DNA of 64,000 nucleotides from Chitinophagaceae bacterium T5-Br10_B2g13 (GTDB lineage Bacteria; Bacteroidota; Rhodothermia; Balneolales; Balneolaceae): positions 28,501-92,500 of the forward strand of contig LKNA01000003.1 in assembly GCA_001564065.1 (NCBI GenBank), written 5' to 3'. The position numbers and the translations under genes are program-made. The notes under the pieces are model-generated. The model did no database searches and was not told the DNA's origin. It saw nothing but the letters and a program-made list of their open reading frames with translations. Positions 1-8,324 of this stretch are shown piece after piece. How positions within the stretch are numbered: position 1 is the first letter of the stretch; every line of letters starts with the position of its first letter.

Positions 1-538
1 CACCGGATTTAAGCATAACGGTATCTTTAAACTGAAAGAATTTATCCCGAAAATCAGAAAAATTTATTTCTATCTGATACTCACCGGGAATACTTCCTGA
101 TGTATCTATATGCAGATTAAAACCACGTACGGTAAGGTCTTCAAAATGGACATTTTCAATTTTATAAATATCAGATATTAACTTCTGTTGTTCTTTGAGG
201 TTTTCTCTGGTTAAATCAGCTCTGTATTCACCAATCAAAAAAAATGTGAAAGTCAGAATAACTACGAAAATGAGTACAGCCAGAGAGTTTCGTGATAGTT
301 TATGCAGGGCCGTATTCTGAAAGGCTTTCAATCCGATACCGATAAAGTAAGCACCCGCGGCATTTAGCAGAATGCCAAAGAAAACAAGTGGCAGGTACCA
401 AAACTGGAGTGACTGGTCAGGTTGACCTAAGGACTGAACGGCCGTGTAGACGTATAATCCAATCAGATATAATCCACCCAACGCAAGCAGAATACCTGAA
501 ATGATGGATAAAGTGGGTATGAGCCGATTTGATTTCAT
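1..538 (-). CDS. Membrane protein, 3' end outside window (partial)
   Basis: An open frame on the minus strand starts at ATG 538 and stays open to base 1, about 179 codons, so the C-terminus is missing; this is why the ORF track lacks it. The translation begins MKSNRLIPTLSIISG and shows three hydrophobic stretches in roughly the first 110 residues. A charged segment (YRADLTRENLKEQQK) follows, then a soluble part with beta-like character (FEDLTVRGFNLHID). I do not recognise the family. It looks like an inner-membrane protein with an extracytoplasmic C-terminal domain. It is divergent from the DUF4398 genes that follow. Confidence 0.6.
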   Translation of the reverse strand, partial: MKSNRLIPTLSIISGILLALGGLYLIGLYVYTAVQSLGQPDQSLQFWYLPLVFFGILLNAAGAYFIGIGLKAFQNTALHKLSRNSLAVLIFVVILTFTFFLIGEYRADLTRENLKEQQKLISDIYKIENVHFEDLTVRGFNLHIDTSGSIPGEYQIEINFSDFRDKFFQFKDTVMLKSG

Positions 539-601
539 AAGCAATAAATATGATAAATCTCGGATCATATGCAATGCTTGTCTATCCAAGCTATACTTTT
601 G

Positions 602-631
602 ATTTCGATGTGAGGAGCGAAGCAGTTATTT
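602..631 (+). repeat. Short dispersed repeat, copy 1
   Basis: A 30-base stretch beginning ATTTCGATGTGAG recurs at 2096-2125 with 28 of 30 bases identical and in the same orientation. Both copies are intergenic, lying roughly 45-80 bases upstream of a start codon. The function is unknown. Confidence 0.6.
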
Positions 632-712
632 CAGAACAGGGAACATTTTGTACTTAGTTACTTACAATTCATCAGTATTTAAACTGCTCGACACATTATA
701 GAAACAGGTTTT

Positions 713-1081
713 ATGAAAGTTTTAAAAACGGCTCTACCCCTATTGCTTCTTTTCACCGGGGCATGCGCAACAACGAACCCGCCAACACAACAGCTAACGG
801 AAACGGAAACTGTGATTCGTCAAGCTGATCAGATTGGGGCGGGGGATTATGCACCGCTTGAAATTCGTCAGGCCAGGCAGAAACTGGAACAAGCTCGCGC
901 CGCATACAACAATTAAGATTATGAGGAAGCGGCGCGACTTGCAGAGCAGGCCAAAGTAGATGCTGAGCTTGCCCAGATTAAAACGCTTTCAGGTAAAGCG
1001 CAGCTCGCTGTACGAGAGCTCAGGGAGAGCATCCGGCTGCTTAAAGAAGAGATAAGTAATCGAAATGGTGAAAATAAATAG
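713..1081 (+). pseudogene. DUF4398 lipoprotein gene interrupted by an in-frame stop
   Basis: Translation from ATG 713 gives a lipoprotein signal (LLLLFTGAC) and the first half of a DUF4398-like helical domain (EIRQARQKLEQARAAYNN), then TAA at 914-916. The same frame continues without interruption past the stop with the expected second half (DYEEAARLAEQAKVDAELAQ, then AVRELRESIRLLKEEI) to TAG at 1079-1081. A single base change (for example AAA to TAA) would explain the break. Full readthrough would be about 122 residues. The neighbour at 1091 contains an intact version of the same helical domain, which supports the assignment. A sequencing error cannot be excluded. If real, only a 67-residue stub is made. 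Confidence 0.75.
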
Positions 1082-1090
1082 TGAAATAAT

Positions 1091-1966
1091 ATGAAGAGAA
1101 TGACACGACTATTAACCATTCCCGGACTTTTAATACTGTTTACAGCCTGTGGCGGCCCGCTTGCCATGAACCCGATGCTTGAAGAGGCCGAAAATGAATT
1201 TTCAACCGCTTCTCAAGACTCCTCTATTTTGGTATACGCACCGGTTGCACTTGTTGAGGCAGAAGAGGAACTGGAGCGCAGCCGCATGCTATGGGAAGCT
1301 AAGGCCGATCGAACATTAATTGAACACCATGCATATCTGGCTAAACAGAAAACAAAGATTGCCAGAGAAACAGCCAGCCTGAACCAGGCACAAGTAGAAA
1401 TTGAACGGGCTGAACCTGAGCGGCAGCGAGTACTTATAGATATCAGAAGAAACCAGGCCATGCAGGCAGAGCAACGAGCTGAGCAGGCTCTTGAGGAAGC
1501 GCGCCATGAAAGAGAAGAAGCGGAAAAAGCCAGAACTCGGGCTGAGGAACTTGCACAAAGGGTTAATGAATTGGAAGCACAGCAAACTGAACGAGGTTTG
1601 GTACTAACACTGGGTGATGTACTGTTTGATTTTGATCGCGCAGAACTCCAGCCCGGTGGGCAGCGTGCTGTTGCCGAACTTGCCCGCTTTCTGGATGAAT
1701 ATCCCGAACGAAATGTAATGATAGAAGGATTCACGGATAGTGTCGGCTCGGAAGAGTATAATCAAAACCTTTCGCTGAGAAGGGCTAATTCTGTACGGCG
1801 TGCATTAATTGATAGAGGAATTTCATCAAGCAGAATTGAGACGATCGGTTACGGAGTGCGCTATCCGGTAGCTACCAATCAAACAGAATCGGGACGCCAG
1901 CAAAATCGCAGGGTAGAAGTCATTATTTCAGATCAAACCGGATCTATACCGGTAAGGGAAAACTAA
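1091..1966 (+). CDS. DUF4398-OmpA family lipoprotein
   Basis: The 291-residue protein begins with a lipoprotein signal (LLILFTACGG), followed by a DUF4398-like helical region and a long charged coiled coil (about residues 60-170, EAEKARTRAEELAQRVNELEAQQ). It ends with an OmpA C-terminal peptidoglycan-binding domain. That domain shows FDFDRAELQPGG, the IEGFTDSVG motif and NQNLSLRRANSVRRALIDRG, followed by the RRVEVII ending. Family knowledge places it in the outer membrane, tethered to peptidoglycan. It begins 9 bases after the readthrough end of the broken DUF4398 gene, so the two were probably one transcriptional unit. Minus-strand ORFs over it are shadows. Confidence 0.9.
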   Translation: MKRMTRLLTIPGLLILFTACGGPLAMNPMLEEAENEFSTASQDSSILVYAPVALVEAEEELERSRMLWEAKADRTLIEHHAYLAKQKTKIARETASLNQAQVEIERAEPERQRVLIDIRRNQAMQAEQRAEQALEEARHEREEAEKARTRAEELAQRVNELEAQQTERGLVLTLGDVLFDFDRAELQPGGQRAVAELARFLDEYPERNVMIEGFTDSVGSEEYNQNLSLRRANSVRRALIDRGISSSRIETIGYGVRYPVATNQTESGRQQNRRVEVIISDQTGSIPVREN

Positions 1967-2095
1967 CTTACATCATCTCTTCTTAGCATGCCCGCAGTTC
2001 CAATGATGTAAAGGATGCGGGCAGTTTACTTTGTCTTCTTCCTTAAATATAGAAATCCACAAAAAGTGAGGTTTCAAGGCTGCATCTCTTTTTAT

Positions 2096-2125
2096 ATTTC
2101 GATGTGAGAAGCGAAGTAGTTATTT
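2096..2125 (+). repeat. Short dispersed repeat, copy 2
   Basis: Second copy of the 30-base repeat at 602-631, with two substitutions (GAGA for GAGG, GTAG for GCAG). It lies between the OmpA-family gene and fabI, 45 bases before the fabI start. Confidence 0.6.
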
Positions 2126-2169
2126 TCATCAAAATATCAGCAATCAACCTATAAATTAGTAGAACAGAT

Positions 2170-3006
2170 ATGTCTCAGGAAAAAGGATATGGATTATTAA
2201 AAGGTAAAAAGGGGATCATTTTTGGCGCACTGGATGAGAGGAGTATTGCCTGGAGAATTGCCCTGGCTTGTAAAAGAGAAGGGGCTGATTTTGTACTGAG
2301 TAATGCCCCTATTGCTCTCCGCTTGGGAACGTTGGATGCATTGAGCGAAGAGACCAACGCGAAAATTATTCCGTGCGATGTAAGCAGCGAGGAGGATGTT
2401 GAGAAGTTAATGATGGAGACGAAAGAGGAGCTGGGCGGAGTGGATTTTATTCTGCATGCGATTGGGATGTCTCCAAATGTTCGAAAGAAGAAAGAGTATA
2501 GAGACTTGAACTATCAGTGGCTAAATCAAACATTGGATATTTCAGCAATCTCGCTTCACAAAGTTCTTAATTATGCAGAAAAAACAGGCGTTATAAATGA
2601 TGGTGCAAGCGTTGTAGCACTCTCCTACATTGGAGCTCAAAGAATTTTCTCCAAGTATTCTGATATGAACGATGCTAAAGCACTGCTCGAAAGCATCGCG
2701 CGTAATTATGGCAGTCGCCTGGCCGATCGCGGAATTCGCGTGAATACGGTATCTCAGGCGCCAACTAAAACGTCGGCCGGAACCGGAATTAAAGGGTTTG
2801 ACAGCATGTATACATTTGCTGATAAAATAGCCCCTCTGGGCAACCCCACCGCTGATGAATGTGCAGACTACTGCGTGACTCTCTTCTCGGATCTGACCCG
2901 AAAAGTAACCATGCAGAATCTCTACCACGATGGCGGTTTTGTTACCAGCGGTATTTCGGAAGAGATGATTGACGGCCTTGTAAAACTCTACGCAGACGAA
3001 GAGTAA
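2170..3006 (+). CDS. fabI: Enoyl-[acyl-carrier-protein] reductase (NADH) FabI
   Basis: The 278-residue protein is an SDR-fold reductase of the FabI type, catalysing the last step of the fatty-acid elongation cycle. Near the N-terminus is the divergent FabI nucleotide-binding segment (IIFGALDERSIAWRIA) rather than the classical TGxxxGIG. The catalytic pair appears as Y-x6-K in SKYSDMNDAKALLE, preceded by ALSYIGAQR. The segment RVNTVSQAPTKTSAG corresponds to the substrate-loop region of FabI. Its length is close to the family norm of about 260. It stands alone, followed by a repeat-filled gap before ruvC. Confidence 0.93.
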   Translation: MSQEKGYGLLKGKKGIIFGALDERSIAWRIALACKREGADFVLSNAPIALRLGTLDALSEETNAKIIPCDVSSEEDVEKLMMETKEELGGVDFILHAIGMSPNVRKKKEYRDLNYQWLNQTLDISAISLHKVLNYAEKTGVINDGASVVALSYIGAQRIFSKYSDMNDAKALLESIARNYGSRLADRGIRVNTVSQAPTKTSAGTGIKGFDSMYTFADKIAPLGNPTADECADYCVTLFSDLTRKVTMQNLYHDGGFVTSGISEEMIDGLVKLYADEE

Positions 3007-3017
3007 ACTCTATAGTG

Positions 3018-3377
3018 AGACATGGTATTTTTATTAACAGTAGGTTCTGTTTGTGATGTTCCTGAGCCGGTTATGGTTTAAGGAGAAGTAGTTGCATATT
3101 TAAAAATACCATGTCTTTTCAATTTTTAAGTTAATGGTATTTACCGTGAATCTTTCATTCTAAGTATTATATCAATAGTCAGATATTTCCCCTCCTTCGT
3201 AAGGAGGGGCCGGGGGTGGTTATTAGCTTTAGATGCGGATTTATTATGGAGAAATTAATCTAATTGCCCAAATTAACCACCCCTAAATCCCCTCCTTGGA
3301 AATGAGGGGACTTTTCATATTCCCAAATCCACATAGATTTATGTCGAAATCTCGTTAACTATAAAAATACCATGACT
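3018..3377. repeat. Three copies of an AGACATGGTATTTTTA inverted-repeat word
   Basis: AGACATGGTATTTTTA at 3018-3033 is matched perfectly in reverse complement at 3101-3116, and with one mismatch at 3362-3377 just before the ruvC start. The first pair could form a 16-bp stem with a 67-base loop. The outer pair brackets the whole fabI-ruvC gap, which also holds the GGAGGGG repeat element. The copies may be operator sites or termini of a degenerate miniature element; I cannot tell which. Confidence 0.6.
3189..3309. repeat. Nested hairpin repeat element, copy A
   Basis: Layout: a short hairpin (CCCCTCCTT-cgt-AAGGAGGGG), then GGGGGTGGTT, a unique spacer of about 50 bases, then AACCACCCC, then a second, imperfect CCCCTCCTT hairpin. 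The two ends are inverted relative to each other, so the element can fold as one long stem or two small ones. The same layout recurs at 62363-62484, and in related form at 60757-60905. No ORF is inside. Confidence 0.75.
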
Positions 3378-3382
3378 GCTTA

Positions 3383-3973
3383 ATGGAAAAGAGTAAGCGA
3401 ATAAAAATCCTCGGTATCGACCCCGGTTCACGAACCACGGGATTTGCAATTCTGGAAGAGGAGAATGGAAAATACCGGGCAGAGGTTTGCGATGTGATCC
3501 GGATGGCCAAAATGGATGATCACAACGATCGCCTGCAGTTTATTTTTGAAGAGATTACCAAACTGATTAAGGAGCATAAGCCTACTCAATGTGCCATAGA
3601 AACCCCGGTTTACGGCGTGGATCCGCTGGCGATGCTGAAGCTGGGCCGTGCTCAGGCGGCGGCTATCCTGGCTATTACCAATCAAAAAATTCCGGTTACG
3701 GAGTACTATCCAAAAGCGGTAAAAAAAGCGATTACCGGAAACGGAAACGCCAGTAAAGAGCAGGTTGCTTTTATGTTGGAGCGGGTAATGACTCTTCCCG
3801 ATAAAAAGTTGAAAGACGATGCTACAGATGCCCTGGCTGTAGCCTGGTGCCATCACACAAAAACAGGTCATTTGCCATCCGGTCAGCTGAAGAAGAAAAT
3901 GCATCAGAACAATAGCAAAAACAGCTGGGCTGCGTTTGTTGACGCCAACCCCGATCGGGTAAAAAAGCACTGA
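3383..3973 (+). CDS. ruvC: Holliday junction endonuclease RuvC
   Basis: The 196-residue protein resolves Holliday junctions by paired nicking. It carries the four acidic residues of the RuvC RNase H-like active site: D13 in LGIDPGS, E73 in CAIETP, and D146 and D149 in KDDATDALAVAW. GRAQAAAI and YYPKAVKKAITGNGNASKEQV match the family. It is slightly longer than the usual 160-180 residues because of a C-terminal basic tail ending RVKKH. ruvA follows 25 bases downstream; ruvB is not in the window. Confidence 0.95.
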   Translation: MEKSKRIKILGIDPGSRTTGFAILEEENGKYRAEVCDVIRMAKMDDHNDRLQFIFEEITKLIKEHKPTQCAIETPVYGVDPLAMLKLGRAQAAAILAITNQKIPVTEYYPKAVKKAITGNGNASKEQVAFMLERVMTLPDKKLKDDATDALAVAWCHHTKTGHLPSGQLKKKMHQNNSKNSWAAFVDANPDRVKKH

Positions 3974-3998
3974 AACAGAACAAAACAGATAAAATTAT

Positions 3999-4592
3999 AT
4001 GATTGCCTTTCTGAACGGAATTCTTCACAGTAAATCGGAAGAGGAGTGTATTATTGATGTTCAGGGAGTTGGGTACCGGGTGGAGATTTCCAATCAAACC
4101 CTGCAGACTCTGCCCGAAAGCGGAAAAGAGATCCGGATTTTGATCTATCACCATATCACCGATAACGACCAGCGACTTTTCGGGTTTGCCACATCGAAAG
4201 AGAAGAATCTGTTTGAGCGGCTGATTACCGTGAAAGGTATTGGGCCAAAACTGGGGCTTACTATTCTGTCGGGTATGCCGGCGGCAAATCTGATGGAGGC
4301 GATTGTAACGCAAAATACAGCGGCACTCTCCAATATTTCAGGGATTGGTAAAAAAACGGCTGAGCGAATGTGTCTTGAGCTGAAAGATAAACTGTTTGAT
4401 GAAACACAGCCGTCTGTAGCCACAGGATCCACAGAGCAGCGCAGTAAACACGAAGAGGCTGTTTCTGCTCTTGAAGCGCTGGGTTTTAAAAAGAGGGATG
4501 CCGAGCAGTCGGTTCAAAAAATTACAGCAACCAACCCTAAGTTTTCTGTTTCTGATATCGTGAAGAGTGCCCTTAGCTCTATGAACAGGTAA
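3999..4592 (+). CDS. ruvA: Holliday junction DNA helicase subunit RuvA
   Basis: This 197-residue protein binds four-way junctions and loads the RuvB motor. The N-terminal OB-fold domain begins with the standard MIAFLNGIL. Two helix-hairpin-helix motifs follow (VKGIGPKLGLTIL and ISGIGKKTAERM). A linker then leads to the small C-terminal RuvB-interacting domain (ALEALGFKKRDAEQSV). It sits 25 bases after ruvC, consistent with a ruvCA transcript. Confidence 0.95.
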   Translation: MIAFLNGILHSKSEEECIIDVQGVGYRVEISNQTLQTLPESGKEIRILIYHHITDNDQRLFGFATSKEKNLFERLITVKGIGPKLGLTILSGMPAANLMEAIVTQNTAALSNISGIGKKTAERMCLELKDKLFDETQPSVATGSTEQRSKHEEAVSALEALGFKKRDAEQSVQKITATNPKFSVSDIVKSALSSMNR

Positions 4593-4676
4593 TATTAACT
4601 TAACACAGAATGGTTACTTTGAATTAAACTTCACTCCGTTATGTGAAGGTTGAATCGAAATTAAAGCCTATTTGAT

Positions 4677-5354
4677 TTGTCAAAACAAACCATTCTTGTC
4701 GTTGATGATGAACAGGATTTGCTCGATCTGATTGAGTATAATCTGAAGAAAGAGGGATACAATGTACTGAAGGCCGAAAATGGTGTTCAGGGATTGGAAA
4801 TGGCAAAAGAACACAGCCCCAATCTTGTGCTTTTGGATATTATGATGCCAAAAATGGACGGCATTCAGGTATGCGAAAAAATGAGGTCGAACCCTGATCT
4901 GAAATCAATTCCGGTTATTTTTCTTACTGCGCGCAGTGATGAAAAAACGGAAGTTGAAGGACTGAATACAGGAGCTGATGATTTTGTTACGAAACCGATC
5001 AGTACAACAAAGCTTCTTTCTCGTATAAAAGCTGTACTTCGCAGATACGATGATACGCAAGAGGAGGTGAACAGGCTGGAAGTTCACGATCTTGAAATTG
5101 ACAAAGATCGCTACATTGTTACGCGGGGAAAAGAGGAATTTCAACTGCCACGAAAAGAGTTTGAACTTCTCTACTATCTTGCCAGCCGAAAAGGGAAAGT
5201 TCGCGACCGGCAGACACTCTTGAACAAGGTGTGGGGAGATAATATTTATGTTGTTGATCGTACAGTGGATGTCCATGTTCGTAAAATTAGGGAAAAGCTT
5301 GGCGATCACTATATTGAAACTGTAAAAGGTGTCGGTTACCGTTTTAAAGAATAA
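4677..5354 (+). CDS. OmpR/PhoB-family response regulator
   Basis: This 225-residue protein has a receiver domain (ILVVDDEQDLL, phospho-acceptor Asp in LVLLDIMMPKMDG, the conserved Thr in FLTAR and Lys in VTKPIS). A winged-helix DNA-binding domain follows (PRKEFELLYYLASRKGKVRDRQTLL, RTVDVHVRKIREKLG, VKGVGYRF). The only family-consistent start is TTG at 4677, giving MSKQTILVVDDE. The histidine kinase gene follows 12 bases after the stop, so they are co-transcribed partners. The family likeness is to PhoB, but the regulon cannot be read from the sequence. Confidence 0.92.
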   Translation: MSKQTILVVDDEQDLLDLIEYNLKKEGYNVLKAENGVQGLEMAKEHSPNLVLLDIMMPKMDGIQVCEKMRSNPDLKSIPVIFLTARSDEKTEVEGLNTGADDFVTKPISTTKLLSRIKAVLRRYDDTQEEVNRLEVHDLEIDKDRYIVTRGKEEFQLPRKEFELLYYLASRKGKVRDRQTLLNKVWGDNIYVVDRTVDVHVRKIREKLGDHYIETVKGVGYRFKE

Positions 5355-5366
5355 AGGTCTGCACAG

Positions 5367-6428
5367 TTGAGAAAGAATCTATTTTCTGCCATATCTCTGC
5401 GTACAGCGGGAATTTCGTCGTTGGTTATAGCCCCGACAATTTCACTTATGATGTGGTACATTACAGGGCTGAGTTCTTTTGAAACGCTGCTGCTGTTTGT
5501 ACTCCTTTTTGGCGTGGTGTTCGTTATCATCTACTCAGTATCTGCCTACCTGCATAACTCAAGGGTTAATAAGCTTACCAGAATCATAAAGAATATTTCT
5601 CACAAACAATTTGAGGAGTATGATGATATCGATATTGAGAATAATGACGAACTGGACGAATTGATCAAACAAACCATTCGCGCCAGCAAAATGGTTGAGA
5701 AAGAGCTGGTTCGTCTTAATAAAATTGAAAACTACCGGAAGGAGTTTATCGGTGATATTTCGCATGAGTTAAAAACGCCCATTTTTGCAATCCAGGGATT
5801 TATAGAAACACTTCTAAATGGTGCAATTCATGACGAAGAGGTGAACGAAGTTTTTCTGCAAAAAGCCATGAATAATGTGAACCGGCTCACCTATCTGACA
5901 AAAGATCTGATGGAAATTTCACGGCTCGAAACGGGAGAGCTCAAGTCGAACATACAGGAGATGTTTCTGCGTGATGTTGTTCTCGATGTAGTTGAGAACC
6001 TACAGTACAAAGCAGATAATGAGAATATTGAACTGATTGTTCACGATTTTGATAAAAACATTCAAATCAGGGCTGATCGGAATCAGATAAAACAAGTGCT
6101 GATTAATCTGATTGAAAACGCTATTAAGTATAATAGGGTGAATGGAAAGGTGGAAGTAGGTTTAAACAGACTTGGAGAGGATAAGGTAGAGGTCTACGTT
6201 AAAGATTACGGTATTGGAATTGATGAAAAAGACATTGAACGGGTAACTGAGCGTTTTTACAGAGTAGATAAATCCCGGTCCAGAGAGAAGGGTGGTACCG
6301 GCCTTGGATTATCTATAGTGAAGCACATCATCGAGGCACATGGAGAGAAGCTAACCATAGAAAGCAAACCGGATGAAGGTTCTGTTTTCCGTTTTACTTT
6401 AACCCGCGTTTCTCACGTTTCAGTTTGA
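5367..6428 (+). CDS. PhoR-like sensor histidine kinase
   Basis: This 353-residue inner-membrane kinase has two hydrophobic segments (about residues 14-34 and 38-62) with almost no periplasmic loop. A short linker leads to the HisKA domain with phospho-acceptor H133 in ISHELKTP. The ATPase domain shows the N box (INLIENAIKYN), G1 (DYGIGID) and G2 (GTGLGLSIV). The near-absence of a sensor loop suggests it senses a membrane or intramembrane partner, as PhoR-type kinases can. The start is TTG at 5367, like its partner upstream. The two genes form a two-component operon. Confidence 0.92.
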   Translation: MRKNLFSAISLRTAGISSLVIAPTISLMMWYITGLSSFETLLLFVLLFGVVFVIIYSVSAYLHNSRVNKLTRIIKNISHKQFEEYDDIDIENNDELDELIKQTIRASKMVEKELVRLNKIENYRKEFIGDISHELKTPIFAIQGFIETLLNGAIHDEEVNEVFLQKAMNNVNRLTYLTKDLMEISRLETGELKSNIQEMFLRDVVLDVVENLQYKADNENIELIVHDFDKNIQIRADRNQIKQVLINLIENAIKYNRVNGKVEVGLNRLGEDKVEVYVKDYGIGIDEKDIERVTERFYRVDKSRSREKGGTGLGLSIVKHIIEAHGEKLTIESKPDEGSVFRFTLTRVSHVSV

Positions 6429-6488
6429 TTCCCTTTTTTCTACCTTTCTGATGAAATTTCAATTTATTTAAATTCAAGTTCATCAGAT

Positions 6489-7565
6489 ATGACCTATGCA
6501 GTAATTATGGCCGGGGGATCGGGCACAAGATTTTGGCCAAAAAGTACAAAAGCACTTCCCAAGCAGTTTTTGAACTTGTTTGGTGAAAATACAATGATAC
6601 AAGAGACTGTAGAGAGGCTTAAAGGTGAAATTGAACCGGCAAACGTACTGGTTGTAACTAATGATAGCTACGTCTCCATAGTTGAGGCTCAGCTTCCGAA
6701 TGTTCGAAAAGACCATATCATAGGAGAGCCTGTTGCGAAGAACACCGCTCCCTGTGTAGCGGCAGCTGCGGCCATAATGAATAAGCTGGACCCGGATTCT
6801 GTAATGGTTGTCTTGCCGGCCGACCATCAAATAACTAATGATAAAGCGTTTCTGAAAATTCTGAATACTGCTGTTGAAACAGCAAAAAGTGAGAACTCAC
6901 TGGTAACGATCGGAATTGAGCCAAATCGCCCTGAAACCGGATATGGGTATATCTGTTACGAAAAAAACAGTGAGTTGAAAAAAGCCGGAAACCCGGTCTA
7001 TTCGGTTAAAAACTTTACTGAAAAGCCAAATCGTGAAAAAGCAGAAGAGTTTTTAGAGTCAGGTAACTACCTCTGGAACAGCGGGATGTTTATCTGGAAG
7101 ACAGAAACGATTTTAAATGCCTTTAAAAAATATCTGCCCGAAATTTCTAAGCTGACGAAAAAGCTTCAGGATTCTGATTTAACTCAAGAGGATATTAATC
7201 AATTTTATCAAGCCTGCCCATCCATTTCAATTGACTACGGGATTATGGAAAAAGCAGAAACGGTTCATGTTGTGCCCGGTGAATTTGGATGGAATGACGT
7301 AGGTAGCTGGACGGCTGTGCATGAGCTGTCTGATAAAGATGATGAGGGCAACGCTTTTGGAAATGCAAAGATTACTATCGTAGACTCTTCACAAAATTTA
7401 GTTCATACCGAGAGCGGGAAAATGGTCTCTCTCGTAGGGGTTGATAATGTAGCTGTAGTGGAAACTGAGAAAGCTATCCTGGTTGTAAACCTGAAAAAAG
7501 CTCAAGGTGTAAAAGAAGTTGTAGAGGAGCTGAAGTCTAACCCTGAATTAAATGAGTTTCTCTGA
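6489..7565 (+). CDS. Mannose-1-phosphate guanylyltransferase
   Basis: This 358-residue nucleotidyltransferase opens with the signature MAGGSGTRFWPKS and KALPKQFL, and carries the FTEKP segment (KNFTEKPNREKA) and NSGMFIWK typical of GDP-mannose pyrophosphorylases. It converts mannose-1-phosphate and GTP to GDP-mannose for glycan synthesis. It is the short single-domain form, lacking the phosphomannose isomerase domain of longer ManC proteins. Its stop (TGA 7563-7565) abuts the stop of the convergent gene on the other strand. Confidence 0.92.
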   Translation: MTYAVIMAGGSGTRFWPKSTKALPKQFLNLFGENTMIQETVERLKGEIEPANVLVVTNDSYVSIVEAQLPNVRKDHIIGEPVAKNTAPCVAAAAAIMNKLDPDSVMVVLPADHQITNDKAFLKILNTAVETAKSENSLVTIGIEPNRPETGYGYICYEKNSELKKAGNPVYSVKNFTEKPNREKAEEFLESGNYLWNSGMFIWKTETILNAFKKYLPEISKLTKKLQDSDLTQEDINQFYQACPSISIDYGIMEKAETVHVVPGEFGWNDVGSWTAVHELSDKDDEGNAFGNAKITIVDSSQNLVHTESGKMVSLVGVDNVAVVETEKAILVVNLKKAQGVKEVVEELKSNPELNEFL

Positions 7566-8324
7566 TCAGATATTGATTTCCATTTGATCATAGGCCAGCT
7601 GTACATGATCCGGAAGTTTTTTGTTTGACTCTTCGTGATCCACATATCCATTCATGTGTATGAGGTAGGTTTGTGGAATTTCCAGCTCATCTGCCAACTG
7701 AACTGCTTCAGGGATTGTTAAATGTGTCGGGTGTTTTGGGTTCCATCTCAAACCACTCAGTACCATTACTTTACTTCCTTTAACCAGCTCCTTTGTTGAT
7801 TCCGGAATGGCTTTAACATCTGTCATATAAGAAAAGTCGTTTATGCGGTAGCCCTGTACGTCTATTTTACCATGGTTATAGGGCAGGGGAATAATATCCA
7901 GGTCTCTGAACCTGGTTTTATTTTCAATAACAGACATATCCACAGATGTTGAGCCCGGATATTTATTCTTACCAAACATGTAGTTAAATCGAGTCCTGAT
8001 TGAATTTCTTGCCTGTTCTGATGTATAAAGGGGAATGGGGCCACTCTGTGCATAGTTAAATGCCCGGAGATCATCAAGTCCGGCAATATGATCCATGTGT
8101 TCGTGGGTTATCAATACAAGGTCGATGCGTTTTACACCAGACCTAATAGTTTGAATACGAAATTCCGGACCGGTATCAATTACTACGGAAGACTCTTCTG
8201 TCTGCACCCACATGGAACAGCGTGTACGATCATTTCGAGGATCTCCATTAATGTGCTCAGATCCAAAACCACCGGCAACGGGTACACCCATAGATGTTCC
8301 GGTTCCTAAAAACGTACACTTCAT
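7566..8324 (-). CDS. MBL-fold metallo-hydrolase, PhnP-like
   Basis: This 252-residue protein has the metallo-beta-lactamase metal motif THEHMDH (HxHxDH), an N-terminal CTFLGTGTSMGVP strand-loop, a VVIDTGPEF segment and a C-terminal NHGK...H arrangement. The GTGTSxGxP start and DDLRAFN segment resemble the PhnP-like family of phosphodiesterase-type hydrolases. The real substrate is unknown. Its start overlaps the stop of the upstream minus-strand gene by four bases (ATGA), so the genes are translationally coupled. Confidence 0.88.
   Translation of the reverse strand: MKCTFLGTGTSMGVPVAGGFGSEHINGDPRNDRTRCSMWVQTEESSVVIDTGPEFRIQTIRSGVKRIDLVLITHEHMDHIAGLDDLRAFNYAQSGPIPLYTSEQARNSIRTRFNYMFGKNKYPGSTSVDMSVIENKTRFRDLDIIPLPYNHGKIDVQGYRINDFSYMTDVKAIPESTKELVKGSKVMVLSGLRWNPKHPTHLTIPEAVQLADELEIPQTYLIHMNGYVDHEESNKKLPDHVQLAYDQMEINI

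Noticed and set aside
1213-1734. Minus-strand 173-aa ORF inside the OmpA-family gene
   Set aside because: Ser/Arg/Ala-rich low-complexity shadow of the coiled-coil codons on the other strand.
3018-3377. CRISPR array
   Set aside because: Repeat words are inverted and irregularly spaced, few in number, and there are no cas genes.
3428-4313. Two minus-strand ORFs over ruvC and ruvA
   Set aside because: Both lie wholly or mostly within well-supported genes and lack family features.
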